Both the position numbers and the translations under genes were made by a program. From the NCBI GenBank assembly GCA_022497145.1, contig MU385864.1, forward strand, positions 1 to 64,000: a stretch of DNA of 64,000 nt, read 5' to 3'. Position 1 is the first letter of the stretch; each line of letters starts with the position of its first letter. This stretch comes from Rostrohypoxylon terebratum (lineage: Eukaryota > Ascomycota > Sordariomycetes > Xylariales > Hypoxylaceae). Under the pieces are notes generated by a model. That model saw only the letters and a list, made by a program, of their open reading frames with translations, was not told the DNA's origin and made no database searches. This document shows positions 12,201-22,224 of the stretch, piece by piece.

Positions 12201-13659
12201 ACACTCTGCTCCCCAAATGCTCTCGCTTGCGCTGTCGAACATATCGGTGGCATATTCGCAACCCACTCATCCGCTGAGGATCAGCCGGACTGGATTGAGG
12301 GGCATCTCTTTCTGGTGGAAGGATTATACCCAGTTATTGTCAGAACTGTCATATTTGTGCAGAAATCGGTGCCCTCCCAACCAATTTGGACTTTTGCTCT
12401 GACTGGCAAGCATCCAGGACAAACCGGGGAAGACGCGAGACGAGTGGCGGTGAACACAGGTCCCGTGATCGGGCCAAACGTACCGGATGTCGAAACTGTT
12501 CGTCCGCGACTGGTTGCCACAAGCCTGGAAAAGATTATCTGAGTCGAGAAATAGACCTGTATGACCCCAGCCTTCAACAGTCCGAATCTCGCTTGTGGTC
12601 TAAATGGAAGACCCGAAATAACAGAGAACTCGATTCGCGAAAAGTTTCAAGTCGGGATCCTTACTCTCATGTCTCGACGTCCAAACTGCCTCCCCGGATT
12701 TCGATACGCTTCGTAAAGCCTACCAGAAAGAGGCGAAGGCTGCTATAAATTTCGCTGCTGTGGATTCTAAATTCTCATAACGAGACTTACAGCGAGATGA
12801 TGTCATCTCTTCAGGGAGGGTTGGTTGCGATAGGATGGAATTCTTTTCGCTGATCAATCTTGACGGAACCCGGACATCTTCTTTCGAATACCATGCAAAT
12901 TCACTCAAGCTCTTCGTTCCTCGCACGGGTTACTTAAGAACAGAGGAGGATCTATCATTGCCATTCAGGCAGACATTGAGGAAGAAGACTAAGGCTCGAA
13001 GAGCAGGGTCGCTCTTTTTGTTGGTCCTGGAGTAGAAAGAGCATGGCTCTTAAGGCGTATATCTTTAAAAGTGGGGAAATCATCGTTTAAGACCACACAC
13101 CCCTCGTTATACCTAAACTTAACATACACCCCATCGAACCACGACCGTCTTCTCTGGTGTCCTCGGTGAGGCATCAAGGGAGAAACCTATCATCGTCCAT
13201 CGTCTTTTGTTGATTAATTAATTGATCCATCATTTCTAGTGTTTGACGGGCCTGTATCCGTCTTTCTAATCGTTGACCAGCCTAGTGCGGTCGTTGTTGT
13301 TGCCGTGTGGCCTTTCTGATTGTATTGACCCTTCGTCTTCGAGATTCATCTGTTTTTTGGATGAAACAGATTTATGTCAGATTCTTCTGTACCATCGTCG
13401 ACCAATCATTCTGATCAAATCCCATCCCCAAGTTTACCACTTACGAGAGAAGACGGTCGTGATTCGATGGGGTGTATGTTGGTTAATTGTTGTGATGGGT
13501 GAAGTTAATTCTTAGAGAAGTGGGAACGTTCTTGATTTTGCTAGGCTGCTTGTTGGCCAAGAACGTGTAAGCTGGACACGGAACCCTGGAAAGTGAAGCT
13601 ATTTGTTGTTGGTTGTGAGGGAGGGCCTCTTAGGCTTTCTTTAAGGAGTTTAGCCAAGA
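9261..13659. other. 4.4 kb gene-poor tract with coding-like scraps
   Basis: No intact gene is supported. There are many short frames. The longest is 198 codons on the plus strand (11946-12542), and others overlap it on the minus strand. None shows a recognisable motif. Between about 12545 and 13035, protein-like phrases occur in two or three frames in turn, which suggests a decayed gene, but I cannot name its family. The stretch 9960-10560 is AT-rich and empty. Confidence 0.4.
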
Positions 13660-14494
13660 TGTGGGGCGGGGTTACCTGACCTCAACCCTAGATAAACTTA
13701 GAAACATAGTGACGATTTACAGACCTCACGAAATCGATCGTCAACTCTACATCGACATACCTTGAGCAATACTCAGAACTCATTGACCAAAATGGCAACA
13801 GATTTGGAATCACTTACCAAGGAGCAAACAGATATAAAACAGCAACTATAAGCCTTACAAACCGAAATAAAACAGTTAACAAGAATCTTCTAACAACAAC
13901 AAAAAATGGTTATCATTAGTGGTATAATTGGAACCACTATGGTTACTTTTCTCGCCTAGAAAGGACTATTAATGTTGTGAGGATAACATGGGATTGGTTG
14001 GTCGTTCACCGTTGTTTTGCGATGCTCTGCGAAGAGGTTGGGCCTGTTGGTGGGGTTACGTAATTAAAGAAATAAGAGGGTTTTTTCTTGTGTTAGATGT
14101 AAAGTTTAAATCTTAGAAAAGACAACATCAATATTACAATCCTACAGGCCGTGTGTAGGGATGGTCAGGTGACCAAAGCCTTGATGGCACTTAGCTATAA
14201 AACTGAGCTGAAATCCAACGAGAGCTGGTGTAGGGGATGGGTCACCTGACCCAACCCTAGTAGGTCCTTGCTATGTTAACTAGCTAGCAATCAATGATAG
14301 TCATGGTTTAGAAACCAAGCTTCATCAATTAAACAATCGTCTTCATTGCCTGATAAGCTTTAGTTAGAAGAATCAACTACGCTCAATTCATTAATCTGTC
14401 CCCTTGCCTCACAAGGGGTTTCTCTTGTTTTAGATTCAAAATTTAAAAAATTAATATGCCTAGAATGTTGTAGCTGTGGGAATGTCACGTGGCC
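13660..14494. repeat. Cluster of LTR-like ends
   Basis: Four related words occur within 835 bp: at 13660-13691, 14152-14174, 14229-14260 and 14466-14494. The first and third are close copies: TGT, a G-rich stretch, then GTCACCTGACC or GTTACCTGACCT and AACCCTAG. The second carries the reverse-complement core GGTCAGGTGACC. The fourth has GTCACGTGGCC. Related text (TTGTGTTAGAT..AAA.TTTAAA) precedes the second and fourth. TG starts with a TCACSTGA-like palindrome are common at the edges of fungal retrotransposon LTRs. I infer nested or tandem LTR remnants. No gag or pol coding sequence is visible between them. Confidence 0.4.
13792..13980 (+). pseudogene. Small coiled-coil/membrane-type ORF broken by RIP-like stops
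   Basis: From the ATG at 13792 the frame reads a charged, glutamine-rich coiled-coil-like stretch (MATDLESLTKEQTDIKQQ). It is interrupted by stops at 13849-13851, 13891-13893 and 13957-13959, and ends at 13978-13980. The frame stays protein-like between the stops: a second heptad-like stretch, a glutamine run, and then a hydrophobic segment of about 18 residues. Each of the three internal stops can come from one C-to-T change in CAA or CAG, i.e. CpA to TpA, the signature of repeat-induced point mutation. Lying among LTR-like ends, it may belong to a transposon. The family is not recognised. Confidence 0.5.
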
Positions 14495-15097
14495 GGAGGT
14501 GCTTAGTAACTTACAATCGGTAGCTTAGTCATCAATACTTATTAGTCATCGATAGAATAGAGAGTTTCTCGAGCCACACAACTCGTAGGAGAAACATCAG
14601 CTGATTTCTCACACTGACTTGTATACATTTGGTAACTATTGATGAGGTTCACTTCGTTTTCGAACCCAGAGCCTAGCTTTCGTTCTTGTAGCGTAGTATG
14701 TATCCGTTATGAAAGCAGCATGAAGATCTTACATCATTACCTAAGCAACAGCAGCACTTGTCTTCACCCAACACAAGAACAAGAGACAGGCTACTTGAAG
14801 CGATTATACAGAAACCTTACGGGACCTTTAGGGATACGAGTTAGTATTTAAGAATGAACGACAAGGAAAATTGATCATATTATGGACTTAAGCAGTATAA
14901 TACTGTCATAGTGCAAAAGTGCAGCTACGATGGCCATATATGTACTGCTTAAATACATTTAGTTTCATATAAGCGAATCCGAAATTTTACGTCAAGTCCC
15001 GTAAAAGTCTCAATATTTCGATTGCGACGACTTACCTAATCCAATCATGCGAACGACAATTTTATGATACGATGACGAAAGGAACCCATGATCGGCA
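14495..15097. other. Intergenic, no gene seen
   Basis: Mixed-composition DNA upstream of the mitochondrial GluRS gene. One 70-codon frame (14639-14851) shows no family resemblance. The region is likely part relic and part promoter. Confidence 0.45.
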
Positions 15098-17348
15098 ATG
15101 AGCAGTCTGTATATCATACGCGGTCCTCTCCGCCGTTCCTTGCTGGTGAAGCCGTGCCATGTCTTAAAAAGATGCAAATTCTCGGCTCGCGACTCCGGAA
15201 ACAAAACCTGGCTCACCCCAGAACTTCTCCCCAAATTTCCAGCTAGGACACGCTTTGCGCCTTCGCCAACTGGGTTTTTGCACATCGGGTCTTTGAGAAC
15301 GGCATTGTATAATTATTTGCTTGCAAAGGCCACCGGTGGCAAATTTATACTGAGATTGGAAGATACGGATCAGGTGGGTTCCAACCAAACCCCCTCTTAC
15401 TTCCTAAGGCTAATCTATTCGATGTTCTAACGACTCAGACAAGAATCGTGCCAGGTGCTGAGCAAAGGTTATATGAAGACTTGAAATGGGCCGGTCTTAG
15501 CTGGGACGAAGGTTTGTAGACTACCCATATGTAATTCTGCGATATGTGATTTTCATTCTCACTCACAGCCTCTCATAGGTCCCGGTGTTGGAGGATCGTA
15601 CACCCCGTATAGACAGGTATTTATGAATGTATCATAAACTCATTTACTCACCTGGGAATGCTAAACTTACTCACCAGTCAGAAAATCTTGCAATGTATTC
15701 CCAGTACGCGAATCAGCTGCTGGAAGCTGGCCGCGCTTACCGGTGTTTCTGCACCCCGGAAGAGCTAGATCAAATGAGGTCGTTCAATATCCAAGAAGGT
15801 AATCCGAGTATCTATAATGGTCGATGCTTACACATTTCGCCTGAGGTCTCCGCCCAAAGAGCGGCAGACGGACACGAATATTGTATACGCTTCAAGCGTG
15901 ACCTCAATCGCATGGCATATGGGGCGGTACAGGACCTAGTATACAAGATACCTTTAAGTACTCCTCCCGATGATGACTTTATTCTCATCAAGAGAGATGG
16001 GTATCCCACTTACCACTTCGCAAATGTCATTGATGATCATCGGATGTATATCTCACACGTGATACGAGGAGCAGTAAGTCTAACCTACGATGGGTATCTC
16101 TCCTAAGCTATCTTGGGCTGACATGCTAACATATATGATTTTAAGGAATGGCTCATATCTACGCCCAAACACATAGCACTCTATCGTGCATTCGGATGGG
16201 AAGTCCCTGTATTCGCGCATGTCGGTCTCCTTATGGACAAGCAGGGACAGAAATTGAGCAAGCGCAAAGGCGACGTGGACATAGATTCATGGAGAGATGG
16301 CGGATACCTACCGATTGCGCTGCTGAACTATGTCTTGCTCTTAGGCTGGAGCACAGGGAAGGGAGTCGAAGGCGAAAGCCAACTCATGGATATGCAGGAG
16401 ATGATCAGTAAGGTAAGCATATCGCGAATACGCATTTAGAAGACACCCGAAGCGCTAAAAAAAAATAACACTTAGTTCAATCTCAACTTCACCAAGGGCA
16501 ACGTCATCGTGAACGACAAATACCTATTCTTTCAGAAGGGCCACTTGCAGCGCCTCTTGGCTCGCGGCCTCCCCGAATTCTGCGACGCGGTAGTACCTAG
16601 TATCGAAGCACAGATTAGGGAGGTTGAAGAACAGCGCAACAATCCCGAGATCTCCGCCCAGATAGGACCCATCATTCGGCCGGCCCGGGACGACCCATCC
16701 TCAGGTAACCTGGTATCCAAGAGCTACATAGATAGAATCTTAGCTGGAGACGGGGAAAACTACAAGAACGCTAGGTCATATATACAGCGGATCCAATACC
16801 TTATCTGGGAAATGCCTCCATCCATATATCTCGAGAGCTACACGGAGCACATAATTCACCTCGAGCTACACCTCATCGCCGAAAAAGACGTACCCGAAAA
16901 CATAAAGGCCAAAAGTCCGGAGCTTACGAAAGAGACACGCACAAGGCTTTTCTGGCTCATGAAAAAGATGCTAGATTTGCTAAGCGCCATCAAGGAAGAG
17001 GATTGGAGCAAGGCAAATATGCATCGGGAACTTAAACCTTTCGTCAACACCGTGTTTAGTTTGGAGGATATCACTCTCACGCCTGACTTCGAGAGAGAAG
17101 TCAAGATCCGGCTTTGGGGTTGGCAAATGCTGCGATGGGCGTTGTCGGGGATGAAGAGCGGGCCTAGCGTACAACTAATCATGGTGCTTCTCGGCAAGGA
17201 GGAGACGCTCAAGCGCGTCAAGGCCGCGTTAAAGGTTGCCAGAAGACTTGATGGCCGGATGAGCATTCTGCGACGGGGGAAGAGCTTTCGGAGACTGGGA
17301 AAGAGGACTCGGAAGCTTCCCGATAAACAGACTGCTACAGTTCCATGA
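15098..17348 (+). CDS. MSE1: Mitochondrial glutamyl-tRNA synthetase
   Basis: Exons 15098-15373, 15439-15511, 15579-15616, 15678-16073, 16146-16412 and 16476-17348 encode 640 residues. It is a class I synthetase charging mitochondrial tRNA with glutamate. The N-terminal about 45 residues are rich in R, K, S and L with no acidic residues early on, which fits a mitochondrial presequence. The catalytic domain starts at TRFAPSPTGFLHIGSLRTA, with the HIGH-class motif at 62-65 (HIGS). The second signature is KLSKR at 297-301, preceded by FAHVGLLMDKQGQ. The C-terminal half is the helical anticodon-binding region and is less conserved, with a long basic tail. The length is slightly above bacterial GluRS. 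It is convergent with CSN5, about 250 bp apart. All five splice joins keep phase. Secure. Confidence 0.94.
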
Positions 17349-17599
17349 TCAAGTAAGCTCTTGATAGACGAAAACCACACGGACAATGTATAATGAAGAC
17401 ACGAACATGTACATTACGATGTATAGAACGCAAGGCATGTCGCGTGCTGCTGTATTTATTATCCCTTTTTATTTCTCTACCCATCCGTGAATAATAACGC
17501 CGTTCTTAATGCTTCATATCTCATGAAAATGTTGCTAGCACCTTACACACAAACACCCGGTAACCGTTTCCCATCCATCCCCAGCTGAAAACGCATATC

Positions 17600-18720
17600 T
17601 CACGTCATCGCTTCCGTCGTCGTAGCGGAGGTATCTGTAGCACCACCACCCAAGCCATTAAAAATCTTAGCCTTCACCTCGACAGCCATAAGGCCCTGCT
17701 TCTCGTTCATGGTAACCAGATGGCTTGTGCGAGCCAACTTGTCGATCTCTTGATCGATAGCCCCCTTGCCACTCCCATGTAAACCCATTCCGCCGCCTCT
17801 AGCGGCGCGCTGGTAGGAAGCCGTCGTGTCGCGGATCTTGGAACCGAGGTCGAGCAAGGTCTTGTTTCCGTAGTAGCGGTTCGTGAGAAGCGGGTTCTGG
17901 GATAGCGTCTGCACCCAGTACTTGCTCCACAGGAGCTCGAGCAGGCTGGAGTCGAGCGTGGACTTGAAGTGGGAGACCTCGAGGCTGTAGTACTTGCTCG
18001 CGTGGGCGCCGAAGTCCTCGGCCTTGTGGAGCGGGACGGCGGCGGAGCCGCTGGAGGAGGTGCCGGCGGAGGGGTGCTTGTAGTCGTCGGGGTAGGTGCG
18101 GAAGGCGCCGATGTCGACGCGGCCGGCGCTGATGGTGCGGTCGGGGTCGATGACGACGGCGACGAAGGGGTCGTTGAACTGCTGCTGCATGCTCTGCGTG
18201 CCCACGTCGATCCCCGACAGCCAGCACCCGTACCCCGGGTGGCTGTGGTACCAGCCCACCGGGTTCTCCTGCCGGCTGCCCTGGCTCCGGCTCAGCTCGC
18301 CGTACGCCACCATGTACTCCGCGGCCTCCGCTTGCGCGTTCACACGCGTCTCTGTGCCCTCCACGGGCAGCGCGAAGGCGTCGGTTACCACGATCGTGTC
18401 CCCGTCGGGAAAGCCTTGCATTATGCCCATGACCTCGATGGAACCCCCGGATCGCGCGTGCATGACCATCTTGATGAGGGCGACGGCGCTGATGCGTACA
18501 TGCTTGAAGTGGTTCGGGTTGTCCTTCCAGGGCTTGGCGGCGTTGATTTCTTCCTGGCGCTCGGGATCGTAACCGTACAGGGCGTCGCGTGTGGGGTCAA
18601 CGAGCTTGACGTCGTTGTCGAGCTCTGGCGGGGCAGGCTGTTAGCATTGAATTTTGGTACATGGATGAAGTGGATGAAATAGAGAAGATGCTTACCCCAT
18701 GATTTCATAGCCACCTCCAT
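17600..18720 (-). CDS. CSN5: COP9 signalosome subunit 5 (JAMM deneddylase)
   Basis: Exons on the minus strand are 18720-18696 and 18624-17600, giving 349 residues, the normal CSN5 size. It is the catalytic metalloprotease of the COP9 signalosome and removes Nedd8 from cullins. Conserved N-terminal text (DALYGYDPERQEEINAAKPW, then KHVRISAVALIKMVMHARSGG) leads into the MPN+ domain. The JAMM residues are all visible: Glu72, His135 and His137 in HSHPGYGCWLSGID, Ser145 and Asp148. The short first exon (MEVAMKSW) joins at a split Glu codon across a 71-nt intron. A TTG 21 bases upstream also opens the frame, but the ATG at 18720 is the better start. The gene is GC-rich, which makes a long shadow frame on the opposite strand. 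Divergent from the S10 gene. Confidence 0.95.
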
Positions 18721-19070
18721 CTTGGCTACCTTTTCCCACAAGAAGCTGGAATATTGCGAATAGTGCAGTGGAAGACGTTTGTGAAGTTGAAAGTTGAAAG
18801 ATGATGAACCTTACTGGTGATGATAAGGCAGATAATAGGTCAAACGTGGGGTGAAGCTTTGATAAAGTCAAGTGAGCTATTAGCTGCATAGACCTGATAA
18901 CATGAACTTTGATTACTTGCATATCCCCATAATTTATTCTTTATCGATAAGACCACAGATTTCGAGGATTATCCGCAGTAGACCCACTCTTCGTCCATGG
19001 GTCAAAGGTTCAATCTTCAAGATCGCGATTCTATTTTCTTGGTGGAGGGGAAAATAGCAATCGTCACAAA
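18721..19070. promoter_or_regulatory. Shared divergent promoter of CSN5 and mitochondrial S10
   Basis: A 350 bp gap between the two start codons, transcribed outward in both directions. No specific factor site is identified. The interval is short enough that the promoters probably overlap. Confidence 0.5.
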
Positions 19071-20069
19071 ATGTCGCGATTAATAGCCCGGCCAATACAG
19101 CAGGCACTTTCGAGACCTTTGGTATGACTTGCTACCTGAGACGACTATGGATTGTTTAGCTTACTTGTGAAAAGGTCCAACAACCTCGAAATGCGTTAAT
19201 ACCATTCGTTGGCATCCGATCATTAGCATCTATGTATGCCTTCACTCTCACTTTGATCGCTTTGCGCTTTTTGACAGAGACCTGACCTGTCGATAGATCT
19301 GACCCCGAACCGAAATCCGAAACCCCAGCATCTTCCGCGCCCTCTGAAACTTCCGAACCCCCGTCCGAGCCTCCTCAATATGTGTATGATCATGAATTCA
19401 GCACTTACGATAAGCGACCGCTTACATGAACCATAGGAATGAGCTCATGGATCCTCGGGAAGAGAACGAAGTCCGACTTCCTAGAGCAGTCCAAGCTGTT
19501 TACCTCCAACCACTACGAAGAGAAGCCGAATATGGTGTACCCTCGTGCGACCTCCAATTGCGATCCTATAGCATTCCTAACCTCGAGTTTTTCTGCGACT
19601 TTGCGCTACGAGCTGCCTATTATCTTGGCCTCCCAGCATTTGGGCCAGTGCCCTTACCAAAAATCACGGAGCGATGGACGGTTCCGAGGAGTCACTTCAT
19701 TTTCAAGAAGTCGCAGGAGAACTTTGAGAGAATAACGAGAAGGAGATTGATTCAGATCAGAGACGGACACCCGGAGACGGTACAGATCTGGCTAGCATAC
19801 CTCCAGAAGCACGCATACTACGGAATTGGTATGAAAGCAAACGTCTGGGAGTTTACAGGTCTTAGTAAGTTCAAATCATTTGGACTCGCGGAATGATCAT
19901 CAGCTAATACAAATACGCAGATCCCGGTCAGCAACTGGATGCTGAGGCCCAGTCTTTGCAAGAGATAGTCAACAAGAAGATGGAGCATTTCGGAAGCGGC
20001 AGGACTCTGGGTACGGTAGAGAAGGTCAAGGAACTTTTGGCGAGTGAGAGATTCAGGCACACGAAATAG
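19071..20069 (+). CDS. RSM10: Mitochondrial small-subunit ribosomal protein uS10m
   Basis: Exons 19071-19121, 19175-19233, 19297-19383, 19437-19864 and 19921-20069 encode 257 residues. It is a component of the mitoribosomal small subunit head. The N-terminus (MSRLIARPIQQALSRPL) is a basic presequence. A proline/serine/glutamate-rich linker follows (residues about 40-65). The uS10 core begins at RLPRAVQAVYLQPLRREAEYG and includes CDLQLRSYS, FALRAAYYLGLP, FKKSQENFERITRRRLIQI and the fungal-specific VWEFTGL-NPGQQ tail region. Four small introns all join in phase. The third intron (gtatgatcat...ccatag, 53 nt) is essential because reading through it meets a TGA. Sits between CSN5 and mitochondrial TrpRS. 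Confidence 0.92.
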
Positions 20070-20574
20070 ATGCGCTATCTCTATATAATTGTACATTGAC
20101 GCCAATACTTGGCCATTGTAACATACAATTGAATGTGTACCAATCGTTAATGACCTCAATGTCTATGTTTGTGAATATCTTCATTTATTTCCCATACCTA
20201 GCAAATACTTGATTATGTAATACACATCCGATTTTAAGTTGGTACAGAAATGTGAAAATAGAGGTTTCTGATTGGCTGGAGCTTCGATGCGTCCCATTTG
20301 CGAATATTTTCAATTATCGGACTTAGCATCTCCTGCAATGAAATCAACTACAAAACATCACACATTGTAAAGGAAGACCCATGGATTGATGAGTGAAATG
20401 AGATAGACTTGTGAGCATGAGACCCTTGTTGAATTATTAAAGATGCCTTTCTTACTAACTGGTCACCTAGGGGTAAATTTCATTTCTATAGAAAGGAATC
20501 AAGTTAAAATCTCAAACACTATAGAATTGTTTCATGAGCTTTGAAAAGGCCAAAGTGCCAAAAGTTCAGAGTAG
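20070..20574. other. Intergenic, no gene seen
   Basis: An AT-rich spacer between RSM10 and MSW1, with no credible open frame. It should carry the RSM10 3' end and the MSW1 promoter. Confidence 0.55.
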
Positions 20575-21984
20575 ATGCGCCCAACAATTTGTCGCTTCGG
20601 ACCAACAGCTGGTCAAGCCATAAAACAGGCGGCGGAGACAACGAAGAAGAGAAATGTCGTCTTCTCGGGAATCCAGCCCACAGGCACACCACACCTAGGA
20701 AACTATCTAGGAGCACTACGGCAATGGAAAAAAATCCAGGATGACCTCGACGTGGAGGCGTCCGGGCCAAAGGATAAACTGCTCTTCTCGGTCGTCGACC
20801 TCCATGCCATAACTGTGCCACAAGATGCCTCTATACTCCGCTTGCGCCGACGCGAGATGATGGCCTCTCTGTTAGCCATTGGTCTCGACCCGGAGAAGGG
20901 GTCAACTATCTTCTTCCAGAGTTCCGTACCCCAGCATACCGAGCTCATGTGGATTCTCAGTTGCACGGCTTCAATGGGTTATTTGGGCCGGATGACGCAG
21001 TGGAAGGTGTGCTTTTACTCTCTCCCTATTCCCTTTCACAATGATACTTAAGTGAGAGGATTATGACATATTTCCCATGTATGAAAATTGAACAGCATAT
21101 ATTCTAACATACCCACCCAGAGCAAACTCGCTGCCCAGAACCATGCAGCCAACATCGACGAGCTAGCCACGACGAACTTAAAACTAGGCCTGTTCTCGTA
21201 CCCCGTGCTGCAAGCAGCAGACGTGCTCGTGCACCGCGCAACCCACGTCCCCGTCGGCGAAGACCAACGCCAGCATCTCGAGTTCGCGCGAGAGTGCGCC
21301 ACGAACTTCAACCACACCTTCTCCAACATCCTGATCCCCCCGGAGACCGTGACCAGTACGCCCCCCCCTCCCTTCCCCCCCTTCTCCTCCCAATTTCCCC
21401 ATCCCCATCCCCACTCCCTCCCTAAATTCACATAACAACCACCATCCACGATAGTACAGCAAGAGAAAAAAAAAACTAACCCCCCCACCCCAGCCCCCTC
21501 CCCGCGCGTAATGTCCCTGATCCAACCGACCAACAAGATGTCCAAGTCGACGCCGAACCACCGCTCGCGCATCCTGATCACCTACACCGAAGCCGAGATC
21601 CGCCAGCGCATCTCCGGCGCCGTGACCGACCCGCAGAACAGCGTATCCTACGACCCCGTCGCGCGCCCGGGCGTCGCCAACCTGCTCGAGCTGCTCTCCC
21701 AGTGCAGGCCGCCCGACCCGGCCACGGGACAGCGGCCGACACCGCAGGAGCTGGTCGCGCGATTCGAGGGGCTCGCCTTGAAGGATTTGAAGAAGGCCGT
21801 TGCGGACGCGGTGGTGGCTGAGCTGGCCGGCGTGCGCGAGAGGTATGACGAGTTCTTGAACCGTAAGGGCGGGAAGTGGATTGATGAGATCGAGGCCGAG
21901 GGTGCGGAGGCCGCGAGGCAGAATGCCGAGGAGACGATGAAGTTGGTGAGACATGCTGTTGGTTTGGGGCTGCGGAAGGATTAG
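20575..21984 (+). CDS. MSW1: Mitochondrial tryptophanyl-tRNA synthetase
   Basis: Exons 20575-21006, 21121-21355 and 21494-21984 encode 385 residues, typical of bacterial-type and mitochondrial TrpRS. It charges mitochondrial tRNA with tryptophan. The N-terminus is basic and lacks acidic residues for about 20 positions, fitting mitochondrial import. The HIGH-class motif is HLGN at 40-43 within FSGIQPTGTPHLGNYLGAL. The KMSKS loop is exact at 237-241, preceded by RVMSLIQPTN. Other class landmarks are LLFSVVDLHAIT, VPQHTELMWILSC and PVLQAADVLVH followed by VPVGEDQRQHLE. The second intron (21356-21493) is unusually C-rich, with a C/T run and a short A run, but its ends and phase fit. Third mitochondrial translation gene in a 7 kb stretch. 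Confidence 0.95.
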
Positions 21985-22224
21985 CATGTATCTATCAGAT
22001 CAAATTCGGTGTATCTAGATTCTACGTAGCTTCCGTGTAATACCATCCGACTTGTACATGTCTACTAAAAACAAGATGAGAACATAACAAGGCATGGGAA
22101 TGCTAAGTCACGATGGTAATTTTGATGGAATTGTGCACGGTTTGTTCTAATTTCGTATCTAAATACCTGCCTGCCATGACCATCATAGTCTTAAAAAGTT
22201 ACGAACCGCCATACGATCTGGTGA

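Noticed and set aside
11946..12542. 198-codon plus-strand frame in the gene-poor tract
   Set aside because: No recognisable motif, overlapped by comparable minus-strand frames, and no splice extension. It may be part of a relic but is not supported as a gene.
17969..18682. 237-codon plus-strand frame opposite CSN5
   Set aside because: A shadow of the GC-rich CSN5 coding strand. Its composition is G/A/V-rich without motifs, while the minus strand shows a full JAMM domain.
18739..18741. Upstream TTG start for CSN5 (and similar TTG starts for MMM1 exon 2, FUN14, the serine-rich gene and the PKS)
   Set aside because: Fungal nuclear genes rarely use TTG. ATG starts or splice acceptors explain each case.
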